The notes: generated from the letters alone by a model not told the origin. DNA of 64,000 bases from Pseudomonas orientalis (GCF_001439815.1 NZ_JYLM01000010.1:62001-126000), one strand, 5' to 3'. Positions 16,475 through 26,606 are shown, counted from the first letter of the stretch. A program made the numbers and translations.

Positions 16475-16921
16475 ATGACTCTGCGTTTAGAAAAGATTGA
16501 GAAAGGCCTTGTACAAAAGCTTAGGTTGGTTAATGAGGAGCAGCGAGCAAATGCTGTAAAAGTTGCTTGCCTACTCGCTTTTCAGGCCTGTCCAGTAGAG
16601 GAGTCTATCGTTGTCGAGTGTCTCAGGCGGTTACGATCTGGTCATAAAATTACAAATAATCAGGTTTCTGAGTTAAATGCTTTAGCTGCACAGTTGGATG
16701 ATAAGTATTTTGAATCGCAAGACAGCTTAGACGAAGGGCAAAAGTTAAACGTAGAGGGCCTTCAGCTGTTTGGCCAAGCTCGCGCTGTATCGGCGCTGTC
16801 CTTAGCTGGTGGAGAGGACTCGCTTACGGCAGCGACCGAAGCAATATATGAGGCATTTTCTGCCGTTGATGACGCGACTCATATTTTCAAAGCAGTGCTT
16901 TCGGTTTTACAAGAGTCTTAA
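16475..16921 (+). CDS. Orphan immunity-like protein, 148 aa, all-helical
   Basis: Soluble protein that looks mostly alpha-helical (for example IEKGLVQKLRLVNEEQRANA; LFGQARAVSALSLAGGED). There is no signal peptide, membrane segment or enzyme motif. The closing pattern FGQARAVSALSLAGGEDSLTA is of a kind I associate with small proteins beside polymorphic toxin genes, but no family name can be given. It follows an IS4 relic and a short toxin-like remnant, and is AT-rich like its neighbours. The ribosome binding site is weak (CAATCAGTTAACC before the ATG). The likely role is orphan CDI immunity, inferred from position. Confidence 0.5.
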   Translation: MTLRLEKIEKGLVQKLRLVNEEQRANAVKVACLLAFQACPVEESIVVECLRRLRSGHKITNNQVSELNALAAQLDDKYFESQDSLDEGQKLNVEGLQLFGQARAVSALSLAGGEDSLTAATEAIYEAFSAVDDATHIFKAVLSVLQES

Positions 16922-17200
16922 TTAGAAGGTGTTTTTTGCTTATGCCGATATCCGGAGCACTCTTGGACCGGTATTTTCAGTTACTGTTACACCTTACATT
17001 TACTCATGCTGTAAGCGTATGCTCGGCGCACCCTCTGGTGTTAAACAAGTCCCCATCCATGCTGCTCGGCAGTTTTGCAATTTTTGCTCTTTCTGGTACA
17101 TCGGGATGCGCAGAGCCCACATTCAAAGCCCTGCTCTAGAGACGGCTTTCGGACATTTAGGCATACAAAAATTTTCCAATCACAGCGTGATATCTAACCC
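16922..17200. other. No convincing gene
   Basis: Two overlapping short frames (16929-17216 and 16936-17139) exist, but neither has a good ribosome binding site or recognisable composition. One contains a hydrophobic LLGSFAIFALSGTSGC stretch that could be a relic lipoprotein signal. Confidence 0.4.
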
Positions 17201-17212
17201 AAGGAGTTGTTC

Positions 17213-17758
17213 TTGAACATCCGATTACTTGCCCTTTTTTCTACGCTGTTGCTCAGCGGCTGTGGTTCTACTAATCACAAACTGCCTCTACAAGAGCAGT
17301 CCTACGATCAGGCAACCTCCGCAAGGATCCGTCTTTACGGAAACAACGGATTGCCCGCCGCAATCAATCCAGGGCAAGACTGCGCTTCGAGCAAAGAACC
17401 TATTTATGCCTACGGCGATACCCTTGCAGATAAGTTCAACTCCACCCTGGGCAAACACACCATACGCAGTATAGGAATGCCGGCGTCATGGAGGAGCGAT
17501 CATCTGAGCTATGGCGAGTCGTACTCAGAGTTTGTTATCCCCGCAGGCGCCCCCTCTGTGGTCGTGATGAAAATGGTCACCGACCAATTCAGGTGTGTGC
17601 CCGCTCCTCAAGTATTTACTCCTGAGGCAGGTAAGGATTATGAGGCATACCTGGACCGGCATGACTGGAGATGCGGCGGGGTGATTCGACTGCTCTCCGG
17701 TTTAGAGACGCCCAGCCCTGTCGCAGAAGTCCCATCGACTAGTTGCGCAAAACAATAG
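17213..17758 (+). CDS. Predicted outer-membrane or periplasmic lipoprotein, 181 aa
   Basis: The best start is the TTG at 17213, six bases after AAGGAG (17201-17206); an in-frame TTG at 17207 touches the ribosome binding site and is unlikely. The N-terminus MNIRLLALFSTLLLSGCGS is a lipoprotein signal with lipobox LSGC. The mature part has four or more cysteines (QDCASS, FRCVP, WRCGG, TSCAKQ) and no recognised domain, although ARIRLYGNNG and a late VIRLLSG suggest a beta-rich fold. It lies alone between the relic cassettes and the second TpsA operon. Function unknown. Confidence 0.75.
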   Translation: MNIRLLALFSTLLLSGCGSTNHKLPLQEQSYDQATSARIRLYGNNGLPAAINPGQDCASSKEPIYAYGDTLADKFNSTLGKHTIRSIGMPASWRSDHLSYGESYSEFVIPAGAPSVVVMKMVTDQFRCVPAPQVFTPEAGKDYEAYLDRHDWRCGGVIRLLSGLETPSPVAEVPSTSCAKQ

Positions 17759-18112
17759 ATATCCTCCCTGAGTTTCGGCCGCTTCTCCCGAACTCAGGTA
17801 GGCCCCCACCGACTCGGCAGCAACTGATCAATCCCACTCGCCCGCTGCGCCAACGCTATTCAAACCAACCCCACCCCCAAATTCCGATAAGTGGGATCCA
17901 ATTCACACATCACTCGCGAACTTTTCCCCCTTTCCTTGTACTAACCTATTCGGCGATCTGATGGCTAAGTAATGGCATTTCTCGATATGGAAATAAGAAC
18001 TGACGTTCTATTTCCCGCCCGCCTGACGATCGCATGTCGGCAGTAATGAGGCAGCCCCCAGCGCCGGTTACTGCCGCATGTCCTTAATGCCCGCTGCAAC
18101 GAGACTACGAAA
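17759..18112 (+). promoter_or_regulatory. Upstream region of the second cdiA, sharing the cdiB promoter block
   Basis: There is no gene in this 354-bp stretch. Positions 17886-17975 repeat the block upstream of cdiB: GATAAGTGGGATCCAATTCA, GAACTT at 17918-17923, fifteen bases, TACTAACC at 17939-17946, then CTGATGGCTAAGTA. The remaining part up to the ATG does not resemble the first copy. Coregulation of the two TpsA genes is inferred. Confidence 0.5.
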
Positions 18113-21100
18113 ATGGACGTTCGACAATTCGCCTTCCTGGCCCGCCAACCTTCTGCTGCCCTGAAGCCGCGAAACGCGTTCTTCGGCCTGCCCAAGCGCG
18201 GGGTGGCGTTGATCCTCGCCAATGCGTTGTTCTGGCAGCCGCTGCTGGCCCAGGCCGAGGGCATTGTGGTCAGCGCGCCGGGCACCACGGTGGGCGCGGC
18301 GGGCAATGGCGTGCCGGTGGTGAGCATCGCCACGCCGAACGGCGCGGGTCTGTCTCATAACCAGTTCAAGGACTACAACGTCGGCCCCAACGGCGTGATC
18401 CTTAACAATGGCAACGGCCCTATGGTCAACACCCAACTGGGTGGGATCATTGTCGGCAACCCCAATCTCAAGGGCGGCGCGGCCAGCGTCATCCTCAACG
18501 AAGTCAACGGCGGCAGCGCCAGCCAGTTGCGCGGTTATACCGAAGTGGCGGGGCAGTCGGCCAAGGTCATTGTGGCCAACCCGTACGGTGTGACGTGCAG
18601 CGGTTGCGGCTTTATCAATACGCCCAACGTGACCCTGACCACGGGTAAGCCGATCATCGACCCAACCGGGCAGCTGAAAAGCTACCAAGTCGATGGCGGT
18701 GCCGTGACCATCGACGGCGAAGGCCTGAACGCGAGCAACGTCGATCGCTTCGACATCATCACCCGCTCCGCCAAAATCAACGCTCAGATCAACGCCCGCG
18801 AACTCAACGTCATCGCCGGGCGTAACGACGTCGATGCGCAAAGCCTGAAAACCACCGTGCGTGCCGATGACGGCAGCGCCAAGCCCGAGCTGGCGATCGA
18901 CTCGTCGGCCCTGGGCGGCATGTATGCCGGCGCGATCAAGCTGGTGGGCACCGAGGCCGGTGTGGGCGTGAAGCTCGACGGTACGCTCGCCGCCAGTGGC
19001 GGCGATATCCAGCTCGACGCCAACGGCCGCCTGAGCATGGCGCAGGCGGCGGCCACCGGTAACGTCAAGGTCAGCGCACAGACCGTCGACCTCACCGACA
19101 AGGTCTACGCCAACGGCAACGTGCGACTGAGCAGCGCCGAGAACCTGGTCAACCGCAAGAGCATTGCCGCCGGCCAGCGCATCGAGATCAACGCGGCCAG
19201 CCTGAACAACCCCGGCATCATCGAAGCCGGCGTCGCCGCCGATAACACCCGCAACACCACCGGCGACCTGGTGGTGAACGCGCAAACCGTCACCACCAGC
19301 GGCAACCTGCTGGCCAGCCGAGGCCTGGCGATTACCGCCGCGCAAGCGCTGACCAACCAGGGCGCAATCATCCAGGCCAAGAACATCGAGGTCAGCAGCG
19401 CCAAGCTCACCAACCAGGGCGCCACCGCGCGCCTGTTCGGCGAGCAGAGCCTGGTGATCAGCTCACCGGCCATCGTCAACCTCGGTGGCCTGATCCGCTT
19501 CGGCGAAGGCCAGGCCGCCACCCTCAACAGCGCGTCTCTGGACAACCGCCAGGGCCGTATCGAAATGGCCGGCGGCAGCCTCGCGCTGACCAGCGCCGAC
19601 CTGAACAACAGCGGCGGGCAAGTCATCGCCAACGACCTGAGCGTCAACGCCGGCAACCTGAACAACCAGAACGGCGTACTGGTGGCCAAAACCGCGACCG
19701 TCAATGCCAGCGACCTCGACAACAGCCTCAAGGGCCTGATCCAGGCTGACGGCGGCGCGCTCAACCTGAGCGTCGCCAACACCTTCAACAACAATCAGGG
19801 TTTCGCCCAGGCCAGCACCGATCTAAACGTTACAGCCGGTACCCTCAGCAGCAACGCAGGCGGCGTACTGAGCGCCGACGCCGGCAAGCTCACGCTGACC
19901 GCCGCGCAACAGCTCAACAACGCCCAGGGTCGCCTGCAGGCCGGGCAGGGCGATATCGACCTGCACGCCGCCAACCTTGATAACCAGGGCGGCGTGATTG
20001 TCGGCAAGCAACTGCTGCTCGACGTGGCTGGCGGCGACATCGACAACCGCGCCGGGCGCGTATTGGGCGACCGCCTCGACGTACGCGCTTCCGGTCTCGA
20101 CAACCGCAACGCCGGCCTGCTGGCCGGTGGCGCCCAGGGCGTAAGCCTGCTGCTCAAAGGCCCGGGCCAGTTGCTCAACGCCCAGGGCCGCATCCAGAGC
20201 GAAGGCCTGCTGCTGCTGCAAGGCGAGCGCTTCGACAACAGCGCCGGCATCCTGCTGGGCCAGACTGTCGACGTCACCGCGCAGACCTTCACCAACAGCA
20301 ACAAAGGCGCGCTGGTCAGCGATGGCGGCGACGTGGTGCTCAAGGTCAGCGACCTGCTCACTAACGTCGGCGGCCAGATCGACGCGGGCGAACGCAGCGT
20401 GCTGGTCAAGCAACTCACCACCCTCAACAACGACGGCGGCACCCTGCGCGGCAAGCGCCTGGACATCGCCGCGCAGCAGTTGAACAACGACAACGGCCAA
20501 CTGCTGGCCGGCGCCGAAGGCGTGACCTACAGCGGCCAGGACCTGAGCAACCGCAAGGGCCTGATCCTCAGCAGCGGCGCCCCCACCGTGCTCACCACCA
20601 CCCGCCTGCATAACCAGGGCGGCACCGTGCAGGGCGACAGCCTGAGCGTCACCGCCAACAGCGTCGATAACGGCAGCGGCGGCCTGATGGCAAGCCTGGT
20701 CGGCAACCTGCAACTGACCGTCGAAGCCCTGGCCAACCGTGGCGGCAAGCTGTTCGGCAAAGAACACGTGACCGTCAGCGGCGCCACCCTCGACAACAGC
20801 GCGGGCGGCCAGGTCAGCGGCAATCAGATCAGCCTGACCTCACGTGACACCCTCACCAACCAGGGCGGCCTGATCGAAGCCAACCAGGGCCTGACCCTCA
20901 CCGGCGGCAACCTGGATAACAGCGCCAACGGGCAGCTGCGTGCGCTGGGCGGCACCAGCAGCAGCGTCAACCTCAGCGGTGCGTTGAACAACCAGAACGG
21001 CACCCTCGAATTCGGCAGCCAGGCCTTCAGCCTTGACGCCTCCAGCCTCAACAACCAGAGCGGCATGCTGCAACACGCCGGCACCGGCCTGTTCCACCTC

Positions 21101-24100
21101 AACACCGCCAGCCTCGAAGGCAGCCAGGGCAATATCCAGGGCATGGGCAGCGCCGACTGGGCGTTCGGCAACGTCGACGGCCTGGGCCGCGTGCAACTCA
21201 ACGACGTGCTCACCTACAAGAGCGACCAGGCGCTGGCCCTCAAAGCCGGTGACCGCATGGCCAGCGCCAGGGGCTTGACCCTCAACGTGGCCAGCCTGGA
21301 CAACGGCGGCGAACTGCTCAGCGACGGTGACATCAGCATCACCACCGGCGATATGAGCAACAGCGGCCGTGTCTCGGCCCTGCAAACACTCACCGTCGCC
21401 GCCAACAACCTCAGCCAGAACGGCGGCCGCCTGGCCGCCACCAATACTCGCCTGACCCTGGGCGGCACCCTGGACAACCTCGGCTTCCTCACCGCCCGCC
21501 AGCAACTGGATATCGCCGCCGCGCAAATCAACAACCGTGGCACCCTCGGTGCCCAGGGCGCGGTGAATCTTACGGCGGTCAACGGCATCACCAATGCCGC
21601 CGATTCGCTGCTGTTCAGCGGCGGCGACATGACCCTGCGCAGCAATGGCTTCAGCAACAGCTATGGCGATGTCTACAGCAAAGGCAACTTGAGCTTCGCC
21701 GCACGGGATGGCGGGCGTGCCGTGCTGTTCAGCAACCGCTCCGGCACCGTGGAAAGCGAAGGCTCCATCGGCATCAATGCAGGCTTTATCGAAAACGCCA
21801 AGGACGAATTCGAACTCGGGCAGACGCTCACCACCGGCAGCTTGTATTGGGTTTGTTCGCAACACTGCGGCGAGAAAGACGACTGGGAACGTGGCGAGAT
21901 CACCATCTACGAAACGTACCTTGAGGCGGCGACCAAGGACTCAGTATCGGCGCGCCTGGTGGCGGGTAAAAACATGCTGCTGCAAGGCGACACTGTACAG
22001 AACCGCTACAGCCTGATGGCCGCCAATGGCGACCTGAGCATCACCGCCGGTGACCTGCTCAACCAGGGCGCCGCCACGCGCACGGGGCAGCGCAAGATTG
22101 TCGTCAACACGCCGGGGCACGTTCCCGACGATTTGTTTGAGCGCATGCGCTATGTCGACGTTCCCGCGTTCAATGCGGCCACGGCGGCGGGCAATTTCGA
22201 TAAGGCGCGCTTCGAAGAACTGAAAAGCCGCTCACCCAATAGCCGGCCTTTCGTCCATTCAAGCGACGTCACCACCTGGACCGACAACGGCGGCCCCGGT
22301 TACGACGCCACCCTGCAGGCGGGCGGCACGGTCAACCTCAACGTCGCCCGCACCCTGCAAAACGGCACGCTGCACAACAACACCCTGGCCCAGTTGACCG
22401 GCACCCTCGGCGACGACCAGACCGGCATCCCCGTCGGCGGCATCAACATCAACCTGAGCAAACACGCCAACGACCCGAGCGCCCAGGCCCCCGGCAGCGT
22501 CTTGCCCGTCGTAGGCGTGGCCCCCGGCGGCGGCTTCGTTCCGGTGGACTACACCGGCACCGCCTTTGCCCCGGTCGACCCCACCACCTCGCCCACCTTC
22601 CAACTGCCCAAGGGCGAGTACGGCCTGTTCGTCAAAAACGCCGACCCCACCAGCCATTACCTGATCGAGACCAACCCCGAGTTCACCTCGGTGTCCGGTT
22701 TCTTCAGCTCCGACTACATGCTCGGCAAACTCGGCTTCAACGCCGACAACGCCTGGCGCCGCCTCGGTGACGGCCAGTACGAAACCCGCCTGATCCGCGA
22801 CGCCGTCCTCGCGCAAACCGGCCAACGCTTCCTCGCCGGCGGCCTGTACAGCGACGCCGACCAGTTCCGCTATCTGATGGACAACGCGCTGGCCAGCAAA
22901 GACGCCCTGCGCCTTAGCCTCGGCGTGGCCCTCACCGGCCAGCAAGTCGGCGCCCTGACCCACGACATCGTGTGGATGGAAAACCGTGTCATCGACGGCC
23001 AGACCGTCCTCGTGCCGGTGCTCTACCTGGCCCAGGCCGACTCGCGCAACGTGCGCGGCAACAGCCTCATCCAGGGCCGTGACCTCAACCTGGTCACCGG
23101 CGGCGACCTGATCAACGTCGGCACCCTGCGCGCCAGCAACAACCTTACCGCCATCAGCAGCGGCAGTATCTACACCGGCGGCCTGGTCGAGGCCGGCAAC
23201 AACCTGAGCCTGCTGGCCCAAGACAGCATCCGCAACGCCATGGCCGGCGAAATTCGCGGCAAGCAAGTCAGCCTCACGGCGCTCAAAGGCGACGTCACCA
23301 ACGACAACACCGCCATCCAGGTGCGTGACGGCGTCGGCATGCGCACCCTCACCGACACCAGCGCCGGCACCATCGTCGCCCGCGAAAACCTCGCCATCGA
23401 CGCCGGCCGCGACCTCACCAACCGGGGCGCCCTCACCGCTGGCAACGACGCCACCCTCACCGCCGGCCGCGACCTCAACCTCATCGCCGCCAGCGACACC
23501 CGCGTCAAACACGAGACCCGCGACGGCGGCGAAAAATCCAGCATCACCACCGACGTCAAAAACCTCGCCGCCAGCGTCACGGCGGGCGGCAACCTCAACC
23601 TGCAGGCCGGGCAAGACGTCAACATCATCGGCAGCACCGCCACCGCCGGCAAAGACCTCAACATCGCCGCCGGCCGCGACCTCAACGTCGCCTCGGTCAG
23701 CGACATGCACAACGTCGAGGGCAAGGAAAAGGACGGCAAAAAACGCATCAAGACCGCAGACGACCAAACTACCCAGGTGGCAAGCGTGCTGACGGCGGGT
23801 GGGGATTTTGTCAGCCAGGCGGGGCGTGACACCACGATCGTGGCGAGCAGGATCAGTGCGGGGAATGAGGCTTATCTGTATAGCGGGGATAAGTTGAGTT
23901 TGTTGGCGGCTGAGAACAGCAAGCATACGTTGTATGACATGAAGGAGAAGGGAAGCTGGGGCGCTAAAAAGGCGCAGATGGATGAAGTGACCCGCACTAC
24001 TCAGGTAGGTACCGAGATCAAGACAGGTGGCAACCTGGTGCTGAAAAGCGATGGCGACCAGCTGTATCAAGTCGCAAAGCTTAATAGCGGCAAGGACATC

Positions 24101-26095
24101 ATCCTTGATAGCGGCGGGGCGATTGTATTTGAAGGGGTCAAGGACCTGCACGATGAGAGCCACACTAAGAGCAAAAGCGACCTCTCGTGGTTCAGCGCTA
24201 AGGGCAAAGGTAATACAGACGAAACCTTGCGTCAGAGCGAGTTGGTTGCCCAAGGACAGCTTGTCATCAAGGCCGCCGAAGGCATTCGTATCGACGTCAA
24301 ACAGGTAGATCAGCAGACTGTAAGCCAGACCGTTGATGCGATGGTCAAGGCTGATCCTAATTTGGCCTGGCTCAAGCAAGCTGAGGCGCGTGGCGACATT
24401 GATTGGCGCCAGGTGAGGGAGATTCACGAGAGCTTCAAGTACGACAACTCAGGGTTGGGCGCCGGTGCCAAGATTGCGATAGCAATCATGATGGCGGCGA
24501 TTATGGGGCCGGTAGGATTCGGGCTGCAGGGAGCCACCCTTGCGGTGAGCACCAGCCTGAGTACGACGGCAGTCACCAGCACCATCAACAACAAGGGCAA
24601 TTTGGGCGCAGCGCTTAAGGAAACGGCCAGCGCAAATAGCCTGAAAAGTGCAGCGGTCGCTGGGTTTACGGCGGGAGCCCTTGAGTATGCCGACACCAAT
24701 TGGTTCGCTGGTGCTGACGGCGCAGGTGCAGGCACAACCACCGTCCAAGGTGTTACCCCAAGTACGGGCTCAACCTTGGCGGTTACTAACTCTTCCAAAG
24801 ATATTTTCACCTGGACGTCAGCGGGTGATATCGCGCTGCGTACCGGAGGCCGGGCGGTAATCTCTAGTGGGATTTCAACGGCCGTCCAAGGTGGAAGTTT
24901 CGGCGACAATTTCAATGCTGCCTTGCTGGGAGAGGCTGGCAACGTTGCGATGGCTACCGGGTTTAATTGGGTGGGTGATTACGTCACGTTCCCTAATGGG
25001 AGTCCTCAGAAGATTATTGCGCATGCTTTGATGGGCGGATTGCTGGCGGAAGCGACGGGCAGTGATTTCAAAACTGGGGCTGCGGCTGCGGGGTTGAACG
25101 AAGCGTTAATTAATCAGTTAGCTTGGGCAGCCCAAGATAATAAAGACATCATGTTGATGCTTTCACAACTGACCGGTTTGGTGGCGGCGGCTGCGGTAGA
25201 TGGCGACCTGGAAAAGGGCGCACAGGTAGCACAAAAGGCGACTACGTTTAACTACTTAACCCATCAAAAATTTGATGAAGTTAGAGATTGCATATCGGGT
25301 AGGACCTGTTCGACAGACGCTGAAAAAATTGCTGCGAAAACAGAAGCCGAAAGACTAAGTAAGTTTTTGGACGACGAAATGAACGATATATGCTCCAAAA
25401 ACCCCGGTAGCGATAGCTGCCGGACGGCGGTGAGCTCTGCTATAAAGTATACGGCTATTAAAGATGCGTGGAATGTGATGCACGGAGACGTTGAGCGCTC
25501 ATCAAAAAACACTTTCGATTATTTATACAATACTGAAGAAGGAAAAGACTCCTTTGTATCCTACTTCAATACAATTGATAATCGAGCAAATTTTTTTAGT
25601 GCCAGTGATACCTATGAACATCAATTGGGCATTGGTGCAAAATGGTTTGGGGGCGCAGATACTGTTTCGCGTGCACCTATTACCGGGCTGGGGGCGGACG
25701 GGAATGCGTCATATTTGACCTTTGGCGCGGGATGGGCGTTAGCACCTGTATATGACTGGCGCAAGGCGGCAGGAGATGCTCTTATGGCTGGCGGTTACGA
25801 TAACTTTAAAGCCCTCTACGATAAAAAGGTGACCGACCCAGTAGCGTGGGATATAAATCAGCTAAAAAATGAGCAGGCAATCCTCCAGCCTATTCATGAA
25901 GCCTACTTGCAGGATCATAAGCGGTTTGTAGAACTTACCAAGGAAGCCACCAGCGTCGATGGTTTTATAAAATATATCCCTTTTGTGGAAACCCAGCGCA
26001 TAGAGGGTGGTGTTGATATCTTGGATTATAAGTCAAGAGTTAAGTTTGGATGTAAGTTGCTCGGTTATTCAGCAAGCCAAGGGTGCGCGCCATGA
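18113..26095 (+). CDS. Second CdiA/FHA-type TpsA exoprotein, 2660 aa, without adjacent TpsB
   Basis: The first about 310 residues (signal region, TPS domain, NPYGVTCSGCGFINTPNV) are almost identical to the CdiA at 2691, so it is probably secreted by the same TpsB. FHA repeats follow, then a different central insert with SLYWVCSQHCGEKDDWERGE (about residues 1240-1400), the shared segment ETNPEFTSVSGFFSSDYML, a shorter second FHA block, and a hydrophobic Gly/Ala-rich pretoxin region. No VENN is present; the junction appears to be NYLTHQKFDEV (from 25250, residue 2380), after which GC drops. The last about 280 residues contain DGNASYLTFGAGWALAP and two C-terminal cysteines (FGCKLLGYSASQGCAP); I do not recognise the toxin family. 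The stop overlaps the next gene by ATGA. Confidence 0.9.
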   Translation: MDVRQFAFLARQPSAALKPRNAFFGLPKRGVALILANALFWQPLLAQAEGIVVSAPGTTVGAAGNGVPVVSIATPNGAGLSHNQFKDYNVGPNGVILNNGNGPMVNTQLGGIIVGNPNLKGGAASVILNEVNGGSASQLRGYTEVAGQSAKVIVANPYGVTCSGCGFINTPNVTLTTGKPIIDPTGQLKSYQVDGGAVTIDGEGLNASNVDRFDIITRSAKINAQINARELNVIAGRNDVDAQSLKTTVRADDGSAKPELAIDSSALGGMYAGAIKLVGTEAGVGVKLDGTLAASGGDIQLDANGRLSMAQAAATGNVKVSAQTVDLTDKVYANGNVRLSSAENLVNRKSIAAGQRIEINAASLNNPGIIEAGVAADNTRNTTGDLVVNAQTVTTSGNLLASRGLAITAAQALTNQGAIIQAKNIEVSSAKLTNQGATARLFGEQSLVISSPAIVNLGGLIRFGEGQAATLNSASLDNRQGRIEMAGGSLALTSADLNNSGGQVIANDLSVNAGNLNNQNGVLVAKTATVNASDLDNSLKGLIQADGGALNLSVANTFNNNQGFAQASTDLNVTAGTLSSNAGGVLSADAGKLTLTAAQQLNNAQGRLQAGQGDIDLHAANLDNQGGVIVGKQLLLDVAGGDIDNRAGRVLGDRLDVRASGLDNRNAGLLAGGAQGVSLLLKGPGQLLNAQGRIQSEGLLLLQGERFDNSAGILLGQTVDVTAQTFTNSNKGALVSDGGDVVLKVSDLLTNVGGQIDAGERSVLVKQLTTLNNDGGTLRGKRLDIAAQQLNNDNGQLLAGAEGVTYSGQDLSNRKGLILSSGAPTVLTTTRLHNQGGTVQGDSLSVTANSVDNGSGGLMASLVGNLQLTVEALANRGGKLFGKEHVTVSGATLDNSAGGQVSGNQISLTSRDTLTNQGGLIEANQGLTLTGGNLDNSANGQLRALGGTSSSVNLSGALNNQNGTLEFGSQAFSLDASSLNNQSGMLQHAGTGLFHLNTASLEGSQGNIQGMGSADWAFGNVDGLGRVQLNDVLTYKSDQALALKAGDRMASARGLTLNVASLDNGGELLSDGDISITTGDMSNSGRVSALQTLTVAANNLSQNGGRLAATNTRLTLGGTLDNLGFLTARQQLDIAAAQINNRGTLGAQGAVNLTAVNGITNAADSLLFSGGDMTLRSNGFSNSYGDVYSKGNLSFAARDGGRAVLFSNRSGTVESEGSIGINAGFIENAKDEFELGQTLTTGSLYWVCSQHCGEKDDWERGEITIYETYLEAATKDSVSARLVAGKNMLLQGDTVQNRYSLMAANGDLSITAGDLLNQGAATRTGQRKIVVNTPGHVPDDLFERMRYVDVPAFNAATAAGNFDKARFEELKSRSPNSRPFVHSSDVTTWTDNGGPGYDATLQAGGTVNLNVARTLQNGTLHNNTLAQLTGTLGDDQTGIPVGGININLSKHANDPSAQAPGSVLPVVGVAPGGGFVPVDYTGTAFAPVDPTTSPTFQLPKGEYGLFVKNADPTSHYLIETNPEFTSVSGFFSSDYMLGKLGFNADNAWRRLGDGQYETRLIRDAVLAQTGQRFLAGGLYSDADQFRYLMDNALASKDALRLSLGVALTGQQVGALTHDIVWMENRVIDGQTVLVPVLYLAQADSRNVRGNSLIQGRDLNLVTGGDLINVGTLRASNNLTAISSGSIYTGGLVEAGNNLSLLAQDSIRNAMAGEIRGKQVSLTALKGDVTNDNTAIQVRDGVGMRTLTDTSAGTIVARENLAIDAGRDLTNRGALTAGNDATLTAGRDLNLIAASDTRVKHETRDGGEKSSITTDVKNLAASVTAGGNLNLQAGQDVNIIGSTATAGKDLNIAAGRDLNVASVSDMHNVEGKEKDGKKRIKTADDQTTQVASVLTAGGDFVSQAGRDTTIVASRISAGNEAYLYSGDKLSLLAAENSKHTLYDMKEKGSWGAKKAQMDEVTRTTQVGTEIKTGGNLVLKSDGDQLYQVAKLNSGKDIILDSGGAIVFEGVKDLHDESHTKSKSDLSWFSAKGKGNTDETLRQSELVAQGQLVIKAAEGIRIDVKQVDQQTVSQTVDAMVKADPNLAWLKQAEARGDIDWRQVREIHESFKYDNSGLGAGAKIAIAIMMAAIMGPVGFGLQGATLAVSTSLSTTAVTSTINNKGNLGAALKETASANSLKSAAVAGFTAGALEYADTNWFAGADGAGAGTTTVQGVTPSTGSTLAVTNSSKDIFTWTSAGDIALRTGGRAVISSGISTAVQGGSFGDNFNAALLGEAGNVAMATGFNWVGDYVTFPNGSPQKIIAHALMGGLLAEATGSDFKTGAAAAGLNEALINQLAWAAQDNKDIMLMLSQLTGLVAAAAVDGDLEKGAQVAQKATTFNYLTHQKFDEVRDCISGRTCSTDAEKIAAKTEAERLSKFLDDEMNDICSKNPGSDSCRTAVSSAIKYTAIKDAWNVMHGDVERSSKNTFDYLYNTEEGKDSFVSYFNTIDNRANFFSASDTYEHQLGIGAKWFGGADTVSRAPITGLGADGNASYLTFGAGWALAPVYDWRKAAGDALMAGGYDNFKALYDKKVTDPVAWDINQLKNEQAILQPIHEAYLQDHKRFVELTKEATSVDGFIKYIPFVETQRIEGGVDILDYKSRVKFGCKLLGYSASQGCAP

Positions 26096-26556
26096 ATGTC
26101 AAGAAATACCCGACGATAAAAATATTTTTCGTATTTTTATTTTGCCCTTTTCTCGCTGGCCTAATTATAGGACCAATTTCTCTAATAATTATGCTGATAG
26201 GTCTGTTTAGTGATGCTCGTTTGCTGGGGCAAGTCAGAGGGGGAGAAGCGTTTTCAATCCTGTTGACTGCTCCGTTTTTTACGCAGTTAGTGTTTTTTAT
26301 TCCTTCCCTTGTGTTTGCATGTTGTATAAGTTTTGTTAAGCCAACTAAAACGTTTAAAGCTTGCCGGAATGTTTCGATCTGCGGAGCTGTGGTTGCTTCG
26401 TTGTGGATGTTTTTGGCAGACTGTTATTTGCTTCGTAATAGTTCTGATTACAGCTTTGTGGACAGCATGCTTCCTGCTTCATTTGCTTTTTTTGGAGGCG
26501 CATTAATCACCGGAATGTTATCTTATTGGGCTTTTCCAAAATATTCTCATAGTTGA
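26092..26556 (+). CDS. Candidate immunity protein with four transmembrane helices
   Basis: The ATG at 26092 overlaps the stop of the second cdiA (ATGA), so translation is coupled. The 154-aa product has four hydrophobic segments (IFFVFLFCPFLAGLIIGPIS; LTAPFFTQLVFFIPSLVFAC; ISICGAVVASLWMFL-like; ASFAFFGGALITGMLSYWAF). Integral membrane immunity proteins are known for CdiA or colicin toxins that act on the inner membrane, so the partner toxin may be a pore former or ionophore; this is inference from topology only. The gene is strongly AT-rich. No named family is recognised. Confidence 0.7.
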   Translation: MNVKKYPTIKIFFVFLFCPFLAGLIIGPISLIIMLIGLFSDARLLGQVRGGEAFSILLTAPFFTQLVFFIPSLVFACCISFVKPTKTFKACRNVSICGAVVASLWMFLADCYLLRNSSDYSFVDSMLPASFAFFGGALITGMLSYWAFPKYSHS

Positions 26557-26606
26557 ATTTGCAAAGGCAGGAAGGTTCATATGGTCGTGAGTGAAATCTG
26601 AATTAA

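Noticed and set aside
16929..17216. 95-aa plus-strand frame and an overlapping 67-aa frame
   Set aside because: No ribosome binding site, no recognisable protein features, and two frames compete for the same bases.
22259..24427. 722-aa minus-strand frame inside the second cdiA
   Set aside because: Antisense shadow of the repetitive FHA coding sequence; Val/Ala/Gly/Asp-rich composition without domains.
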